Positions 26,901-34,592 are shown, counted from the first letter of the stretch. The stretch: DNA of 64,000 nt from Streptomyces cellostaticus (GCF_001513965.1 NZ_KQ948022.1:302908-366907), one strand, 5' to 3'. Notes: a model not told the origin generated them from the letters alone. Translations and numbers: made by a program.

Positions 26901-27190
26901 GCAAGCATCTGGTCGGCCTGCTGCCCGAGGACCCGGCCGCTTTCCTGCCCGAGGGCACCCACCTGGTCGCGGACAGCGTGCTGCCCGCCCCGCCCGTACC
27001 GATGCTCGGCCATGTCACCTCCAGCTACCGCAGCGCGGCACTGGGCCGGACCTTCGCACTCGCCCTGATCAAGGGCGGCCGGGAGCGCATCGGTGAACGT
27101 CTCTACGCACCCGTGGGCGACCGACTGCTCCCGGTGACCGTCGCCAGCCCTGTCCTCTACGACCCCGAGGGAGCCCGCCGCGATGGCTGA
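23963..27190 (+). CDS. soxA: Sarcosine oxidase delta-alpha subunits in one reading frame (SoxD-SoxA)
   Basis: A single 1,075-residue open frame. Residues 1-85 are SoxD: zinc-binding LLIPCPWCGPRDEAEF, then HAAGCRRWFNAVRDT. Residues about 150-1075 are SoxA: FTFDGAAYQGFRGDTLASALLANG, the FAD/NAD motif LLVVGAGPAGLAAAAAAA, and a C-terminal GcvT-like folate domain. In other bacteria soxD and soxA are separate. The linker (about 85-150) is encoded by a repeat-like sequence and has poor third-position GC. Another frame here (ending TGA at 24428, ...LPQWVFRGKHSDG...) has coding-like composition and may be the original SoxD tail. GTG 24362 could be an independent SoxA start. The stop overlaps soxG by 8 bp. 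Read as a true fusion, or as two proteins from one open frame. Confidence 0.85.
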   Translation: MLLIPCPWCGPRDEAEFHYGGQAHVPYPEAPAALTDEEWARYLFFRDNPKGPFAERWSHAAGCRRWFNAVRDTATNEILAVYKAGEERPAPVEPRAANPARLGVPPLGESEDEPEGRSTTTGPQPTTHREAAAVGVPGQAFRRSAGGRVDRNDQLTFTFDGAAYQGFRGDTLASALLANGVIAAATSIKLGRPRGIFSAGVEEPNAVVQIEEPFPEPMLPATTVELYDGLVASSLPGQGRLATEPDPARYDAVHAHCDLLVVGAGPAGLAAAAAAARSGARVVLADDQPEPGGSLLGTGEHLDWVTATAARLDAAPEVRVLRRTTVFGYYDDNHLLAVERRTNHLGTEAPDNVSRERVWRIRAHRVVLATGAHERSLAFGDNDRPGVMLAASARTYVNRYGVLPGRQAVVFTTNDSAYPAALDLAAAGVGIAAVVDTRAEPGEWAARARSAGIEVLAGHAVIGTEGVARVTAVTVAPYGESAGQREFAVDLLLVSGGWNPVAHLFSQAGGRLRYDDAPGAFVPDTCRQAVEVAGSAAGTFDLAAVLVQGAAAGARATEAEGCTPEAPGLPAVAAQPQSPPMHVFTVPAPTDAPRFVDLQRDVTVHDLARATGAGLRSVEHTKRYTTAGTANDQGKTAGVLASGIVAELLGVDISALGTTTFRPPYTPVSFATLAGRDRGALHDPVRVTALHAWHVQHGALFENVGQWKRPWYYPQDGEDMEAAVLRECRAAREGVAFMDASTLGKIDVQGPDAGAFLDLLYTNMMSTLKVGMIRYGVMCRPDGMVFDDGTVIRLAQDRYLVTTTTGNAAAVLDWMEEWLQTEWPELRVHCTSVTEQWATVALVGPRSREVLGSLAPQLAVGNDDFPFMAWRETTVAGVDARVCRISFSGELAYEINVSPWHAVDLWEALHHAGAAYGITPYGTETMHVLRAEKGYPIIGQDTDGTVTPQDLGMSWAVSKKKPDFIGKRSYARADTVRADRKHLVGLLPEDPAAFLPEGTHLVADSVLPAPPVPMLGHVTSSYRSAALGRTFALALIKGGRERIGERLYAPVGDRLLPVTVASPVLYDPEGARRDG
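24248..24316 (+). repeat. Translated repeat-like element between soxD and soxA
   Basis: It contains CAGCGAATCCAGCCCGTC, then a GGGGGTACCCCC stem and TCTGGGGGAGTCC, then GAGGACGAGCCCGAAGGGCG. This resembles a repeat family usually found between streptomycete genes (general knowledge, not checked). It has no stop in the soxD frame, so soxD reads through into soxA. Confidence 0.5.
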
Positions 27191-27785
27191 CACCGCCCTG
27201 ACCGCGCAGCAGCGCAGCCCCCTGGCGCACGCCGCCGACCGCCTGGCGGCCGTGACACGCGCTTCCGGGGGCGCGATCCGCCTGGCCGAACTGCCGTTCC
27301 TGGCCCAGGCGAATGTCCGCCTCGACGCCAAGGGAGCGGCGGCGGACGACGTCGGACTCGCCCTGGGAGTCCAGCTGCCCCTGGAGCCCAACACCGTCGT
27401 ACGCGCCGGGGACCTGACCGCGCTGTGGCTCGGTCCCGACGAATGGCTGGTGGTGGGCCGACCGGGAACCCAGCGGGACCTGGAGAGCCGGATCCGCTCG
27501 GCGGCCGGAGACGAACCCGTCTCCGTCACCGATGTCTCCGCCCAGCGCACCACCGTCCTCATCGCCGGACCCCGCGCCCGCGACCTGCTGTCCCACGGCT
27601 GCTCACTGGACCTGCACCCGCGCGCCTTCGGCCCCGGCCGCTGCGCCCAGACGACCCTGGCCCGCACCCAGGTCGTCCTGGTCGCCCGCGACGAACCCCG
27701 GGCCGGCTTCTGGGTGCTGGTGCGCTCGTCGTTCGCCGACTATCTGAAGGAGTGGGTGCTGGACGCAGCGGTGGAATACGCGTGA
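27183..27785 (+). CDS. soxG: Sarcosine oxidase gamma subunit
   Basis: A 200-residue small subunit of heterotetrameric sarcosine oxidase, related to GcvT-type domains. It begins MADTALTAQQRSPLAHA, contains LGPDEWLVVGRPG near residues 81-93 and DVSAQRTTVLIAGPRARDLL near 117-136, and ends ADYLKEWVLDAAVEYA, typical of SoxG. It starts inside the last codons of the SoxA frame (8-bp overlap) and ends the operon. Only 13 bp separate it from the convergent lasso exporter gene; I see no hairpin between them. Confidence 0.93.
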   Translation: MADTALTAQQRSPLAHAADRLAAVTRASGGAIRLAELPFLAQANVRLDAKGAAADDVGLALGVQLPLEPNTVVRAGDLTALWLGPDEWLVVGRPGTQRDLESRIRSAAGDEPVSVTDVSAQRTTVLIAGPRARDLLSHGCSLDLHPRAFGPGRCAQTTLARTQVVLVARDEPRAGFWVLVRSSFADYLKEWVLDAAVEYA

Positions 27786-27798
27786 AGGGCTGCGCGCT

Positions 27799-29652
27799 TC
27801 AGGCGTCCGCCCACCCCCGGTCGCCGCTCCCGGGCTCCCTGCCCGGCCGGAGCATCTGGCTCGCGGCCAGTTCGCGATAGAGGGCACTGCCGGCCAGCAA
27901 CTCCTCGTGGCTTCCGCCGGCGGCGGCACGGCCCTCGTGCAGCACCACGATGTGGTCGGCGTGCTGCACGGTGGACAGGCGGTGGGCGATGACCAGCAGG
28001 GCGCACTCCTGGGCGACGTCCTTCATGACGGTGGTCAGCGCCGATTCATTGATCGCGTCGAGGTGGGAGGTGGGCTCGTCCAGCAGGAGCAGCGAGGGGC
28101 GGGCCAGCAACGCGCGGGCGAGGGCCACTCGTTGGCGTTCGCCGCCGGAGAGGTTGCTGCCGCGTTCGCCGATGACAGCGGCCAGGCCGCCGGGCAGTCG
28201 GCCGACGACCTCTTCGAGCCGGGCCAGTTCGACCACGCGCCGGATCTCCGCTTCCGTGGCGTCGGGCACGGCGTAGGTGATGTTGTCGCGCAAGGTGCCG
28301 TGGACGACGTGGGTGTTCTGGTCCACGACGGCGATGCCTCGGCGGCATGCGTCACGGGTGAGTTCGGTCGCGGGCCGCCCCTCGAAGAGCAGGGTGCCCG
28401 CGGCCGGCTCGTAGAACCGCGCCACCAGGGCGAACACCGTGCTCTTGCCGGCTCCGGACCGGCCCACCAGGGCCACCTGCCGGCGCTGCGGGACGGCGAA
28501 CGAGACGCCGCGGAGGACCGGCCGCTCCGGGTCGTAGCCGAAGTGGACGTCGCGCAGGGCGAGGGCGGGCTGTTCGCGGGTGACGGGCGGCCCGGTCGGC
28601 TTCGGCGCGGGTGCGCGGCCTGCCGGGATCTGCGGTGCGGTGGGCTCCACGGGCAGGCGGAGTGCCTCGTCGACGCGCTGGTAGGCGCCCATCCCGCGCT
28701 GGACGAGGCCCACCGCGCGGAAGACGGAGGACAGCGGCAGGGCGAGATACGAGGCGTACAGCAGGAAGGCGACGAGGTCGCCGAGGGATCCGGTGTGGCC
28801 CTTGACGCGCAGGCCGCCGATGACCAGGACGATGAGGAAGGAGCCCTGGACGGCGAGTTCGACGGCGGAGCTCATGACGGCGGCGATCTTCGCGGCGCGT
28901 ACCCCCGAACCGTAGGCCGCGTCGACGCGGGTGCCGATACCGGCCGCCTCGCGCTCCTCGGCGCGGTGCACGCGGACCATCGGCAGCGCACCGAGGGCGC
29001 GTTCCAGCTCGGCGGCGACGGCACCGACCGCGTCCTGCATCTGTGCGGACGCGCCTCTGATTCCCGTGAGCAGCGAGGCGACGACCACGGCCGCCGCCCC
29101 CACGGTGGCGGCGACCAGGAGCAGCAGCAGCGGGTCGAGCCACGCCATGAGGACGATCGCCCCGGAGGAGACAAGGCTGCCCGTCACCAGATCGACCAGG
29201 GCCTGTGACACGACCTCCCGGAGCAAGGTGGTGTCGGCCGTCACCCGGGAGACGAGGTCACCGCCCCGGTGGCGGTCGTACTCCCTCATCTCCAGCCGGA
29301 GCAGCCGCCCCACCAGCCCATGACGGAGCTGCCGTACGACGCCTTCGCCCATCCGCTCCAGCAGGAAGCGTCCCGCGGCTCCCGTCGCCGCTTCGACGAC
29401 GAACAGTGCGCCCAGGAGGCCCAGCAGCGGCCAGACGACCTGCCCGCGGCCGCTCGCGTCCACGACGTCCTTGGCGACGAGCGGCTGGGCCAGTCCCAGG
29501 GCGGAACCCACCAGGGTCAGTACGGTGGCCACGGCGATGGCGCTCCGGTGCCCGGCGGTGAGCCGGTACATCGTGGCCAACGCCGCCCAGGTGGACGTGT
29601 CAGCCTCGGCGCCCGCGGCCGGGCCGCCGGGCGGAGCCGTCGCGCCGGTCAT
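27799..29652 (-). CDS. Lasso peptide ABC exporter (fused membrane and ATPase domains)
   Basis: A 617-residue half-transporter. The N-terminal ABC membrane domain of about six helices (residues 20-330) is followed by an ATPase with Walker A VGRSGAGKSTVF, signature NLSGGERQRVALARALL, Walker B SLLLLDEPTSHLD and H-loop VIAHRLSTVQHAD. Start ATG 29652 overlaps the B2 stop by ATGA. As the last gene of the cluster it fits the D protein of lasso pathways, exporting the mature peptide and giving self-immunity. The assignment rests on position plus family. Confidence 0.9.
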   Translation of the reverse strand: MTGATAPPGGPAAGAEADTSTWAALATMYRLTAGHRSAIAVATVLTLVGSALGLAQPLVAKDVVDASGRGQVVWPLLGLLGALFVVEAATGAAGRFLLERMGEGVVRQLRHGLVGRLLRLEMREYDRHRGGDLVSRVTADTTLLREVVSQALVDLVTGSLVSSGAIVLMAWLDPLLLLLVAATVGAAAVVVASLLTGIRGASAQMQDAVGAVAAELERALGALPMVRVHRAEEREAAGIGTRVDAAYGSGVRAAKIAAVMSSAVELAVQGSFLIVLVIGGLRVKGHTGSLGDLVAFLLYASYLALPLSSVFRAVGLVQRGMGAYQRVDEALRLPVEPTAPQIPAGRAPAPKPTGPPVTREQPALALRDVHFGYDPERPVLRGVSFAVPQRRQVALVGRSGAGKSTVFALVARFYEPAAGTLLFEGRPATELTRDACRRGIAVVDQNTHVVHGTLRDNITYAVPDATEAEIRRVVELARLEEVVGRLPGGLAAVIGERGSNLSGGERQRVALARALLARPSLLLLDEPTSHLDAINESALTTVMKDVAQECALLVIAHRLSTVQHADHIVVLHEGRAAAGGSHEELLAGSALYRELAASQMLRPGREPGSGDRGWADA

Positions 29653-30086
29653 CGGTCCGTCGACTGAGGCAGCGGGTCGACGGCCACCAGCCGGGCGAAG
29701 TAGCCATCCGGCAAACCCTCGCCGACGGCACGGCCCTCCGCCTCGATCCAGGCGTGCGCGGTGAAGGGCGGCACGATGCGTACCCCGGTGCACCAGGTCG
29801 GCCACCTTCCGCCGAGCCGGCACAGCAGTGCGGCCCCCAGGGAGCGCGGCAGGCACCCCTTCGGTCCGGCACAGCGCAGGCTGGCGGCGCACATGGCGTC
29901 GCGCGCGATCTGGGCCTGCGCGGCGGTGGCGGGTCTGGCGCCGCGCCGCAGGATGCCGAGCACGGTGCGGATGCGGCGGGGCGGCAGCAGGGCGAGGGCG
30001 ATGGCGGGGAGCAGGACGAGGCGGGCGGCCAGGCGCCGGGACAGGGGCACACCGGCAGGCCGCTCCAGCGCGCTGGGTGTCGTCAT
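29649..30086 (-). CDS. Lasso peptide leader protease B2 (transglutaminase-like)
   Basis: A 145-residue B2 protein that cleaves the precursor leader before cyclisation. The catalytic cysteine is in GPKGCLPRSLGAALLCR (near residues 73-89), the histidine in FTAHAWIEAEGR and the aspartate in VAVDPLP. This C-H-D order is the papain/transglutaminase-like arrangement of lasso B2. It overlaps B1 upstream and the exporter downstream by 4 bases each, so the three are translationally coupled. The split B1/B2 form is the usual actinobacterial arrangement. Confidence 0.9.
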   Translation of the reverse strand: MTTPSALERPAGVPLSRRLAARLVLLPAIALALLPPRRIRTVLGILRRGARPATAAQAQIARDAMCAASLRCAGPKGCLPRSLGAALLCRLGGRWPTWCTGVRIVPPFTAHAWIEAEGRAVGEGLPDGYFARLVAVDPLPQSTDR

Positions 30087-30337
30087 GAGGCGAGCCCCGA
30101 GCTGCGCAGCTGCCCTACGAGCGCCTCGACGTCCCGACGGGCCTGCGCCTCGTCGATGTCGAATTCCCGGACCAGGGCGGCGGCCGCGTCCGCCTCCTCG
30201 CCGCCGTCGAGCAGGGTCCGCACCACCAGGGTGGCCGTCGGGTTCAACTCCCAGTAGGCGCCTGCCCGTTCGTCCAGCAGCACCGTTCCGTAGTCGGTCT
30301 GGGCGGTGGAGACGTTGTCACCGAACCGCAGTGGCAT
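30083..30337 (-). CDS. Lasso peptide B1 protein (PqqD-like leader-recognition element)
   Basis: An 84-residue winged-helix RiPP recognition element. It shows DYGTVLLDERAGAYWELN then TATLVVRTLLDGGEEADA and FDIDEAQARRDVEALVGQL, matching the PqqD family. It binds the conserved leader of the precursor and presents it to B2 and the cyclase. The start ATG 30337 gives the family length; longer readings run antisense through nothing conserved. It lies 44 bp after the cyclase gene. Confidence 0.9.
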   Translation of the reverse strand: MPLRFGDNVSTAQTDYGTVLLDERAGAYWELNPTATLVVRTLLDGGEEADAAAALVREFDIDEAQARRDVEALVGQLRSSGLAS

Positions 30338-30381
30338 GTGAGGGCCTTTCTGATGCGGGGATGCGGTCAGGGGGGATGTGG

Positions 30382-32232
30382 TCAGGGGTGTGAGACGCGG
30401 GTGCGGCTGCGGTCCAGTCCCCGCAGCCACACCTCGGCGGCGATCGTGGAGTACAGGATGGCGTCGGACAGCCCCTTGGAGGCGGGCCGCCGGGCGAGGC
30501 GGCGCAGCTCGGCGCCGTCCACCAGGCCGAGCGCCTCCAGCCGTGAGTCCTCCCACAGGGCCAGCAGGTCGCCGCGGTGCTGACGCAGTCCGTTGGCGGC
30601 GTCCATGGCGGCCGTCGCCTTGTTGGCCCGCCGCAGGCAGTCCTCGGGCACGATCCCGCGCATCGCGGCGCTCAGGACTGGCTTGTACTGCCAGGGCGTG
30701 ATGCGCTCGCTCGGACGGACGGCGAGAAACGCCTCGATGACGCGGTCGTCGAAGAAGGGCGAGGCCATCGGCAGGCCCGCGCGCGCCGCCATCCGGTCCC
30801 ACTGCCGGATGACGCGGGTGCACGAGCGGATCTGCTCCAGGTCGGCGTGGAGTCCACGGTCCGGATGCAGCGGCGAGGCCGTGGCCGCCGCATCGAGCAG
30901 TGCCCGGCGGGCCATCCGCTCGGCCTCGGGAGTCACCCAGTCGAACAGGCGCGGGGCCATGCCCCAGCCGAGACTCGTCTCGACGGACGGGGGCAACGGG
31001 CCACGCAGCCGGCCGGCTCCGTCGGCGAGCCACTTCCCGTACGGCCGGGAGTCGGCGAGAGCCCGGACCATACCGCCGAGCGGCCACTGCCACAGCGCCC
31101 GGTACCCACGCAACTGGCGCAGGGCGAACAGCGGGCGGGTGCGCAGCAGCCGGTGGTAGTACGCATCGGAGCACCATGCCACGTGGTCGCCGCCGATGCC
31201 GGTCAGGTGCAACCGGCTGCCGCGTGCGGCGAGGCCGGGCAGGTGGTGCAGGACCCGGGAGCGGTCCATGACGCCGATGGTGGGCTCGTCGAGGAGGTCG
31301 TCGATGCCGAGCAGGTCCTCGTAGACCAGCGGCGAGGCGTCGGCGTCCCACACCACGTGCTCGACGTCCGGGAGGTGGCCCATGGCCCGCTCGGCCCAGA
31401 GCAAGTCGGTGTCCGCCGGATCGCGTCCCGGCCAGGTACTGGCCACCACATGGGCGGGGGAGCGGTCGGCCAGGAAGCAGACGGAGGTCGAGTCCAGGCC
31501 GCCGGACAGATCGCAGCTCACCACGCCGCCCTGACGGGTACGCGCGCCTACGGCCTCCTCCAGCGCCGTCCGGATCAGTGGTGCCGCCTCGGCGAGCGGC
31601 CGTACCGGCTCCGGCGGCGTCCACCACCGGGTGTGCCGTGCGGTACGTCCGTCCGCGGCGACGACCACAGCGTCCTGCGGAGCGACGGCGGTGACCGCAC
31701 GCCACATCGAGGTCTCGAACAGCGGATACGGGGCGGGCCACATCAGCCTGACGGTCAGTTCCTGCACGTCGGGGTCGAGGCCCAGGGCGGCGGCGAGCGT
31801 GTCGGCGCGGGTGGCGGCCACTCGTACGCCGTCGATCTCCGCGTGGAAGACGAGCCGCAGACCGGACGCGGTGCCCTGCACCCTGATCCGTCCGTCGAGG
31901 GCGCCGACGAGGTGGAAGCTGCCGGGGAGGGATCGGGCCAGGGCGTCGAGCTCCGCGAGATCACGCAACCGTGCGGTCCGGCGCCGTAGTTCGTCGGCAT
32001 CGGTCGGGCAGCAGCCGACGACGGCGACACGGGCGCCGTCGGCGCTTGCCGTGATGATCTCGTCGTCGTGCCAGTGGCCGACCAGCCAGGGCCGGCCCGA
32101 CGCATGTGCGAGGGTCCGGCTACCGGGGCGGGCGAAGGAGCGGGCCACGGCGGCCGCGTCCGCACGGTCCGGGAAGACCGTGAAGTGCGCGTCGCCGCGG
32201 CCCGTCCCCGCACTTTCGTGCAGTTCAGTCAT
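30382..32232 (-). CDS. Lasso peptide macrolactam synthetase (asparagine synthase-like cyclase)
   Basis: A 616-residue homologue of asparagine synthetase B. The C-terminal synthetase half has the pyrophosphatase loop SCDLSGGLDSTSVCFLA (near residues 242-258) and LTGIGGDHVAWC near 350. It should adenylate the Asp side chain of the core and form the isopeptide bond to residue 1. The N-terminal glutaminase-like half lacks a catalytic Cys at position 2 (it begins MTELHES), as expected for lasso cyclases. It lies 26 bp downstream of the precursor gene. Confidence 0.92.
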   Translation of the reverse strand: MTELHESAGTGRGDAHFTVFPDRADAAAVARSFARPGSRTLAHASGRPWLVGHWHDDEIITASADGARVAVVGCCPTDADELRRRTARLRDLAELDALARSLPGSFHLVGALDGRIRVQGTASGLRLVFHAEIDGVRVAATRADTLAAALGLDPDVQELTVRLMWPAPYPLFETSMWRAVTAVAPQDAVVVAADGRTARHTRWWTPPEPVRPLAEAAPLIRTALEEAVGARTRQGGVVSCDLSGGLDSTSVCFLADRSPAHVVASTWPGRDPADTDLLWAERAMGHLPDVEHVVWDADASPLVYEDLLGIDDLLDEPTIGVMDRSRVLHHLPGLAARGSRLHLTGIGGDHVAWCSDAYYHRLLRTRPLFALRQLRGYRALWQWPLGGMVRALADSRPYGKWLADGAGRLRGPLPPSVETSLGWGMAPRLFDWVTPEAERMARRALLDAAATASPLHPDRGLHADLEQIRSCTRVIRQWDRMAARAGLPMASPFFDDRVIEAFLAVRPSERITPWQYKPVLSAAMRGIVPEDCLRRANKATAAMDAANGLRQHRGDLLALWEDSRLEALGLVDGAELRRLARRPASKGLSDAILYSTIAAEVWLRGLDRSRTRVSHP

Positions 32233-32258
32233 GACGTTGGGTCAAGGACCGTCGGTCG

Positions 32259-32369
32259 TCAGTTCTTGCTGAAGATCACTCGGTCGTTGCCGTGGCGCGC
32301 CAGGAGCCCCGTCACCTTCCGGAACGTACCGAGCCGGACGAGCGTCGGTGCCTCGTAAGCCTTCTTCAT
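32259..32369 (-). CDS. Lasso peptide precursor, citrulassin family
   Basis: A 36-residue precursor. The leader has the B1-recognition pattern YEAPTLVRLG and the conserved penultimate threonine (KVTG just before the core). The predicted core is LLARHGNDRVIFSKN (15 residues): Leu1 would be linked to Asp8, giving an 8-residue ring with a 7-residue tail. The pattern LL-x3-GNDR-x3-SKN is that of the citrulassins (citrulassin A is LLGLAGNDRLVLSKN, from memory). Arg9 is the residue converted to citrulline in citrulassin A; no deiminase gene is in this window. GAGGAG at 32375-32380 precedes ATG 32369. Confidence 0.93.
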   Translation of the reverse strand: MKKAYEAPTLVRLGTFRKVTGLLARHGNDRVIFSKN

Positions 32370-32825
32370 GACTACTCCTCACATGCGGGTTTCCGACCAC
32401 TTCCCCTGACCGACGGCCCAGGCTCGTCGGAAGCCGGGGCCAGGAAGTGGACGCTGCACATAGCTAGCTGCAGAGCGTGAGACCAAGGCAAGAGCCCCGA
32501 CGAAGGTCGGATAATAGGCAAAATCCGGCATGCTTGGGTTGTGCGCCCCCGATCGTTTTGGCCGCTGCCGGTGCGCGTGGGTGTGTGACGCGGGTGTGCG
32601 TATGCTCGAATAAACGTTTTGACATGGCGCCTGGCACCTGCCGGACGCACCTGCCGGACGCACCTGCCGGACGCGCCTGACGGCGCCCGCGACCGGGCGC
32701 CTCCGGGCGCGCCCCTCACCCCTGGACGTGCACCCCCTCCCGGCGCTCTGCGAAAATCTCGTCCGTCCGAGTCCGGATTGATTCGTGCACTCGTGCGAGG
32801 TTCACAACGGACAGGACATCGAACA
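32370..32825. other. Gap upstream of the lasso cluster
   Basis: This 456-bp gap should hold the lasso operon promoter. The only promoter-like element I see on the minus strand is TATTAT (32516-32511), with no convincing -35. A + strand AT-rich patch (TCGAATAAACGTTTTGACA, near 32606-32624) could start a short transcript. Three 13-bp direct repeats lie at 32635-32673. No further gene is supported. Confidence 0.4.
32635..32673 (+). repeat. Three perfect 13-bp tandem repeats
   Basis: CACCTGCCGGACG occurs three times without interruption (32635-32647, 32648-32660, 32661-32673), followed by a decayed fourth copy CGCCTGACGG. It lies in the gap between the lasso precursor and the DIP1984-like remnant. 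Confidence 0.9.
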
Positions 32826-33025
32826 GTGAAGCTTGCCGAGGCGCTGGCAGAACGAGCCGAAGCGTCGCGCCGCGTAGAACAACTACGAGCGCGCATCGTC
32901 AGCAGTGCGCGTTACCAGGAGGGCGAGACGCCCGCCGAGGACGCAGCCCAGCTGCTGGCCGAGGCCGATGAGGCACTGCGCACCCTCGAGGCACTGATCC
33001 GGCGGATCAACCGGACCGGGCTTGC
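32826..33025 (+). pseudogene. Truncated DIP1984/septicolysin-like gene
   Basis: From GTG 32826 the product reads VKLAEALAERAEASRR, EQLRARIVSSARYQEGETP and TLEALIRRINRTG, matching the first 65-70 residues of the DIP1984 family (normally about 150-160 residues). After RINRTG the similarity stops and the frame runs antisense through the FMN reductase gene to 33269. The 3' half has been lost, probably when the sigma factor module was joined here. The start lacks a strong ribosome site. Confidence 0.65.
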
Positions 33026-33031
33026 GGCCGT

Positions 33032-33613
33032 TCAGGCAGCGGCCCGGTCAGCCGCGCGCAGCGGGCCGAGCGCCTGCGCCCACGCCAGCAGCTCGTCGAC
33101 CAGCCCGTGTACCTCCGGCACGTGCGACTCCTGCGGCCGGAAGTCGGCAAAGGCCACGAAGTCCTCGCGCAGCGACAGGGCCACCTGCGGCCCGATGTCC
33201 GCCATCCGCAACGGGCCCGCCTGCGCGCGCAGTTTCTGCACCGCCATCACCGCGCCGAACAAGCCGTAGCCGACGTAACCGACCGGCTTGCCGCCCCACT
33301 CCTCGTAGAGGTAGTCGATGGCATTGGTCAGGGAGGCGGGCGGTGCGGTGTTGTACTCGGGCGTGACGACGATGAAGGCGTCGCACGAGCCGATCCGCTC
33401 GGCCCATCGCCGGGTGTGCGGCCGCCGGCCCGGCGCCATGCGCGCCGGCACAGCTTCGTCCAGCAGCGGCAGTGCGTAGTCCTTCAGGTCCACCAGCTCG
33501 AAGTCCGCGGCGTCGCCTGCGTGTTCAGCCGCCAGATCCCGCACCCATTCGGCCACCTGGACGCCGTTCCGGCCGGGGCGGGTGCTGCCGATGATGATGC
33601 CGATCCTGATCAT
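33032..33613 (-). CDS. NADPH-dependent FMN reductase family protein
   Basis: A 193-residue flavodoxin-fold oxidoreductase. The FMN phosphate loop is GSTRPGRNG (residues 9-17) and the family motif is VVTPEYNTAPPASLTNAIDYL, with GKPVGYVGYG after it. It probably reduces quinones, chromate-like acceptors or FMN using NADPH. It follows the sigma factor gene by 55 bp on the same strand, so it is likely part of the ECF41-controlled unit. Oxidoreductases are known partners of ECF41 sigma factors. Confidence 0.88.
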   Translation of the reverse strand: MIRIGIIIGSTRPGRNGVQVAEWVRDLAAEHAGDAADFELVDLKDYALPLLDEAVPARMAPGRRPHTRRWAERIGSCDAFIVVTPEYNTAPPASLTNAIDYLYEEWGGKPVGYVGYGLFGAVMAVQKLRAQAGPLRMADIGPQVALSLREDFVAFADFRPQESHVPEVHGLVDELLAWAQALGPLRAADRAAA

Positions 33614-33668
33614 GTTCGTTCTCCTGTTCTGATGTCTGGTGCGTTGAACCTGCGGTGAGCTCTTCGAG

Positions 33669-34592
33669 TCAGTCCGCGTCACTGCGAGCCAGCCGCGTTT
33701 CGCGCAGGACGGCCCAGGCGTCCGCCACGGGGCCCACATGCCCGAGCTTGTCGGGGTTGCTCACCGTGCGGATCGCCTGGACCCGCCCGTCGAGGATGTC
33801 GAGCGTCCAGGTGTTGACGACCTTGCCGTCGCGGTCCCGGAAGATCGCGCCCGGTTGGCCGTTCACCTGGTGCGGCTCCACGACGCCGCCGATGCGCACG
33901 AACGGCGGGAGGAAGGCGGTGAGCACCCGGGAGACAGCGGCGGCGCCGAAGAAGCCCCTGGCCCACTGCGGGGCCTTGCCGCCGCTGTCCGCGACCAACG
34001 ACACGTCGGCGGCGAGCAGTTCCCGCAGCCCGTCGACGTTCCCTTCCCGGAAGGCGTCGAAGAAGCGCTCGGCGAGTTCCTCGCGCTCTTTCCGGTCCGC
34101 CTCGAAACGGGGCCGGCCCGCGTTCATGTGGCGGCGCGCCCGCGCCGCGAGCTGGCGGCACGCCGCCTGTGACCTGCCCACCGCCGAGGCGATCTCCGGG
34201 AAGCCGAAGGCGAACACCTCCCGCAGCACGAAGACCGCACGCTCCAGCGGGCTGAGCCGCTCCAGCAGCAACAGGGCCGCCATCGACAGCGAGTCGGCCA
34301 GCTCCGCCGAGTGCGCCGGATCCTCGTAGGGGTCGGTGAGCAGCGGCTCGGGGAACCACGGCCCGACGTACTCCTCCCGCCGCACCCGGGCCGAGCGCAG
34401 CACGTCGACCGAGACCCGGGTGACCACGGCCGACAGGAACGCCCTGGCCGAGGCGGGCCGGGTCGCGGAGAGCTCGTAGCGCAGCCAGGTCTCCTGGACC
34501 GCGTCCTCCGCCTCGCTCACGCTGCCCAGGATCCGGTAGGCGATCGAGAACAGCAGCGGCCGCAGCTGTTCGAACTCCTCGACCCGGGTCAC
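33669..34592 (-). CDS. sigJ: ECF41-type RNA polymerase sigma factor (SigJ-like)
   Basis: A 307-residue sigma factor. Region 2 (FEQLRPLLFSIAYRILGS, residues 6-23) and region 4 (LSPLERAVFVLREVFAFGF) are followed by a C-terminal SnoaL/NTF2-like domain. The ECF41 hallmarks are present: WFPEP in the linker (family WLPEP), DSGGK (family DGGGR-like) and NPDKL near the C-terminus. In this group the C-terminal domain acts in place of a separate anti-sigma factor. GTG 34592 overlaps the epimerase stop (GTGA), so the two are co-translated. It likely directs transcription from the two divergent promoters at 35565-35661. Confidence 0.92.
   Translation of the reverse strand: MTRVEEFEQLRPLLFSIAYRILGSVSEAEDAVQETWLRYELSATRPASARAFLSAVVTRVSVDVLRSARVRREEYVGPWFPEPLLTDPYEDPAHSAELADSLSMAALLLLERLSPLERAVFVLREVFAFGFPEIASAVGRSQAACRQLAARARRHMNAGRPRFEADRKEREELAERFFDAFREGNVDGLRELLAADVSLVADSGGKAPQWARGFFGAAAVSRVLTAFLPPFVRIGGVVEPHQVNGQPGAIFRDRDGKVVNTWTLDILDGRVQAIRTVSNPDKLGHVGPVADAWAVLRETRLARSDAD

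Noticed and set aside
23186..27667. A 1,493-codon open frame on the minus strand through the sox genes
   Set aside because: Long antisense frames are expected at this GC content; the sarcosine oxidase motifs on the + strand explain the region.
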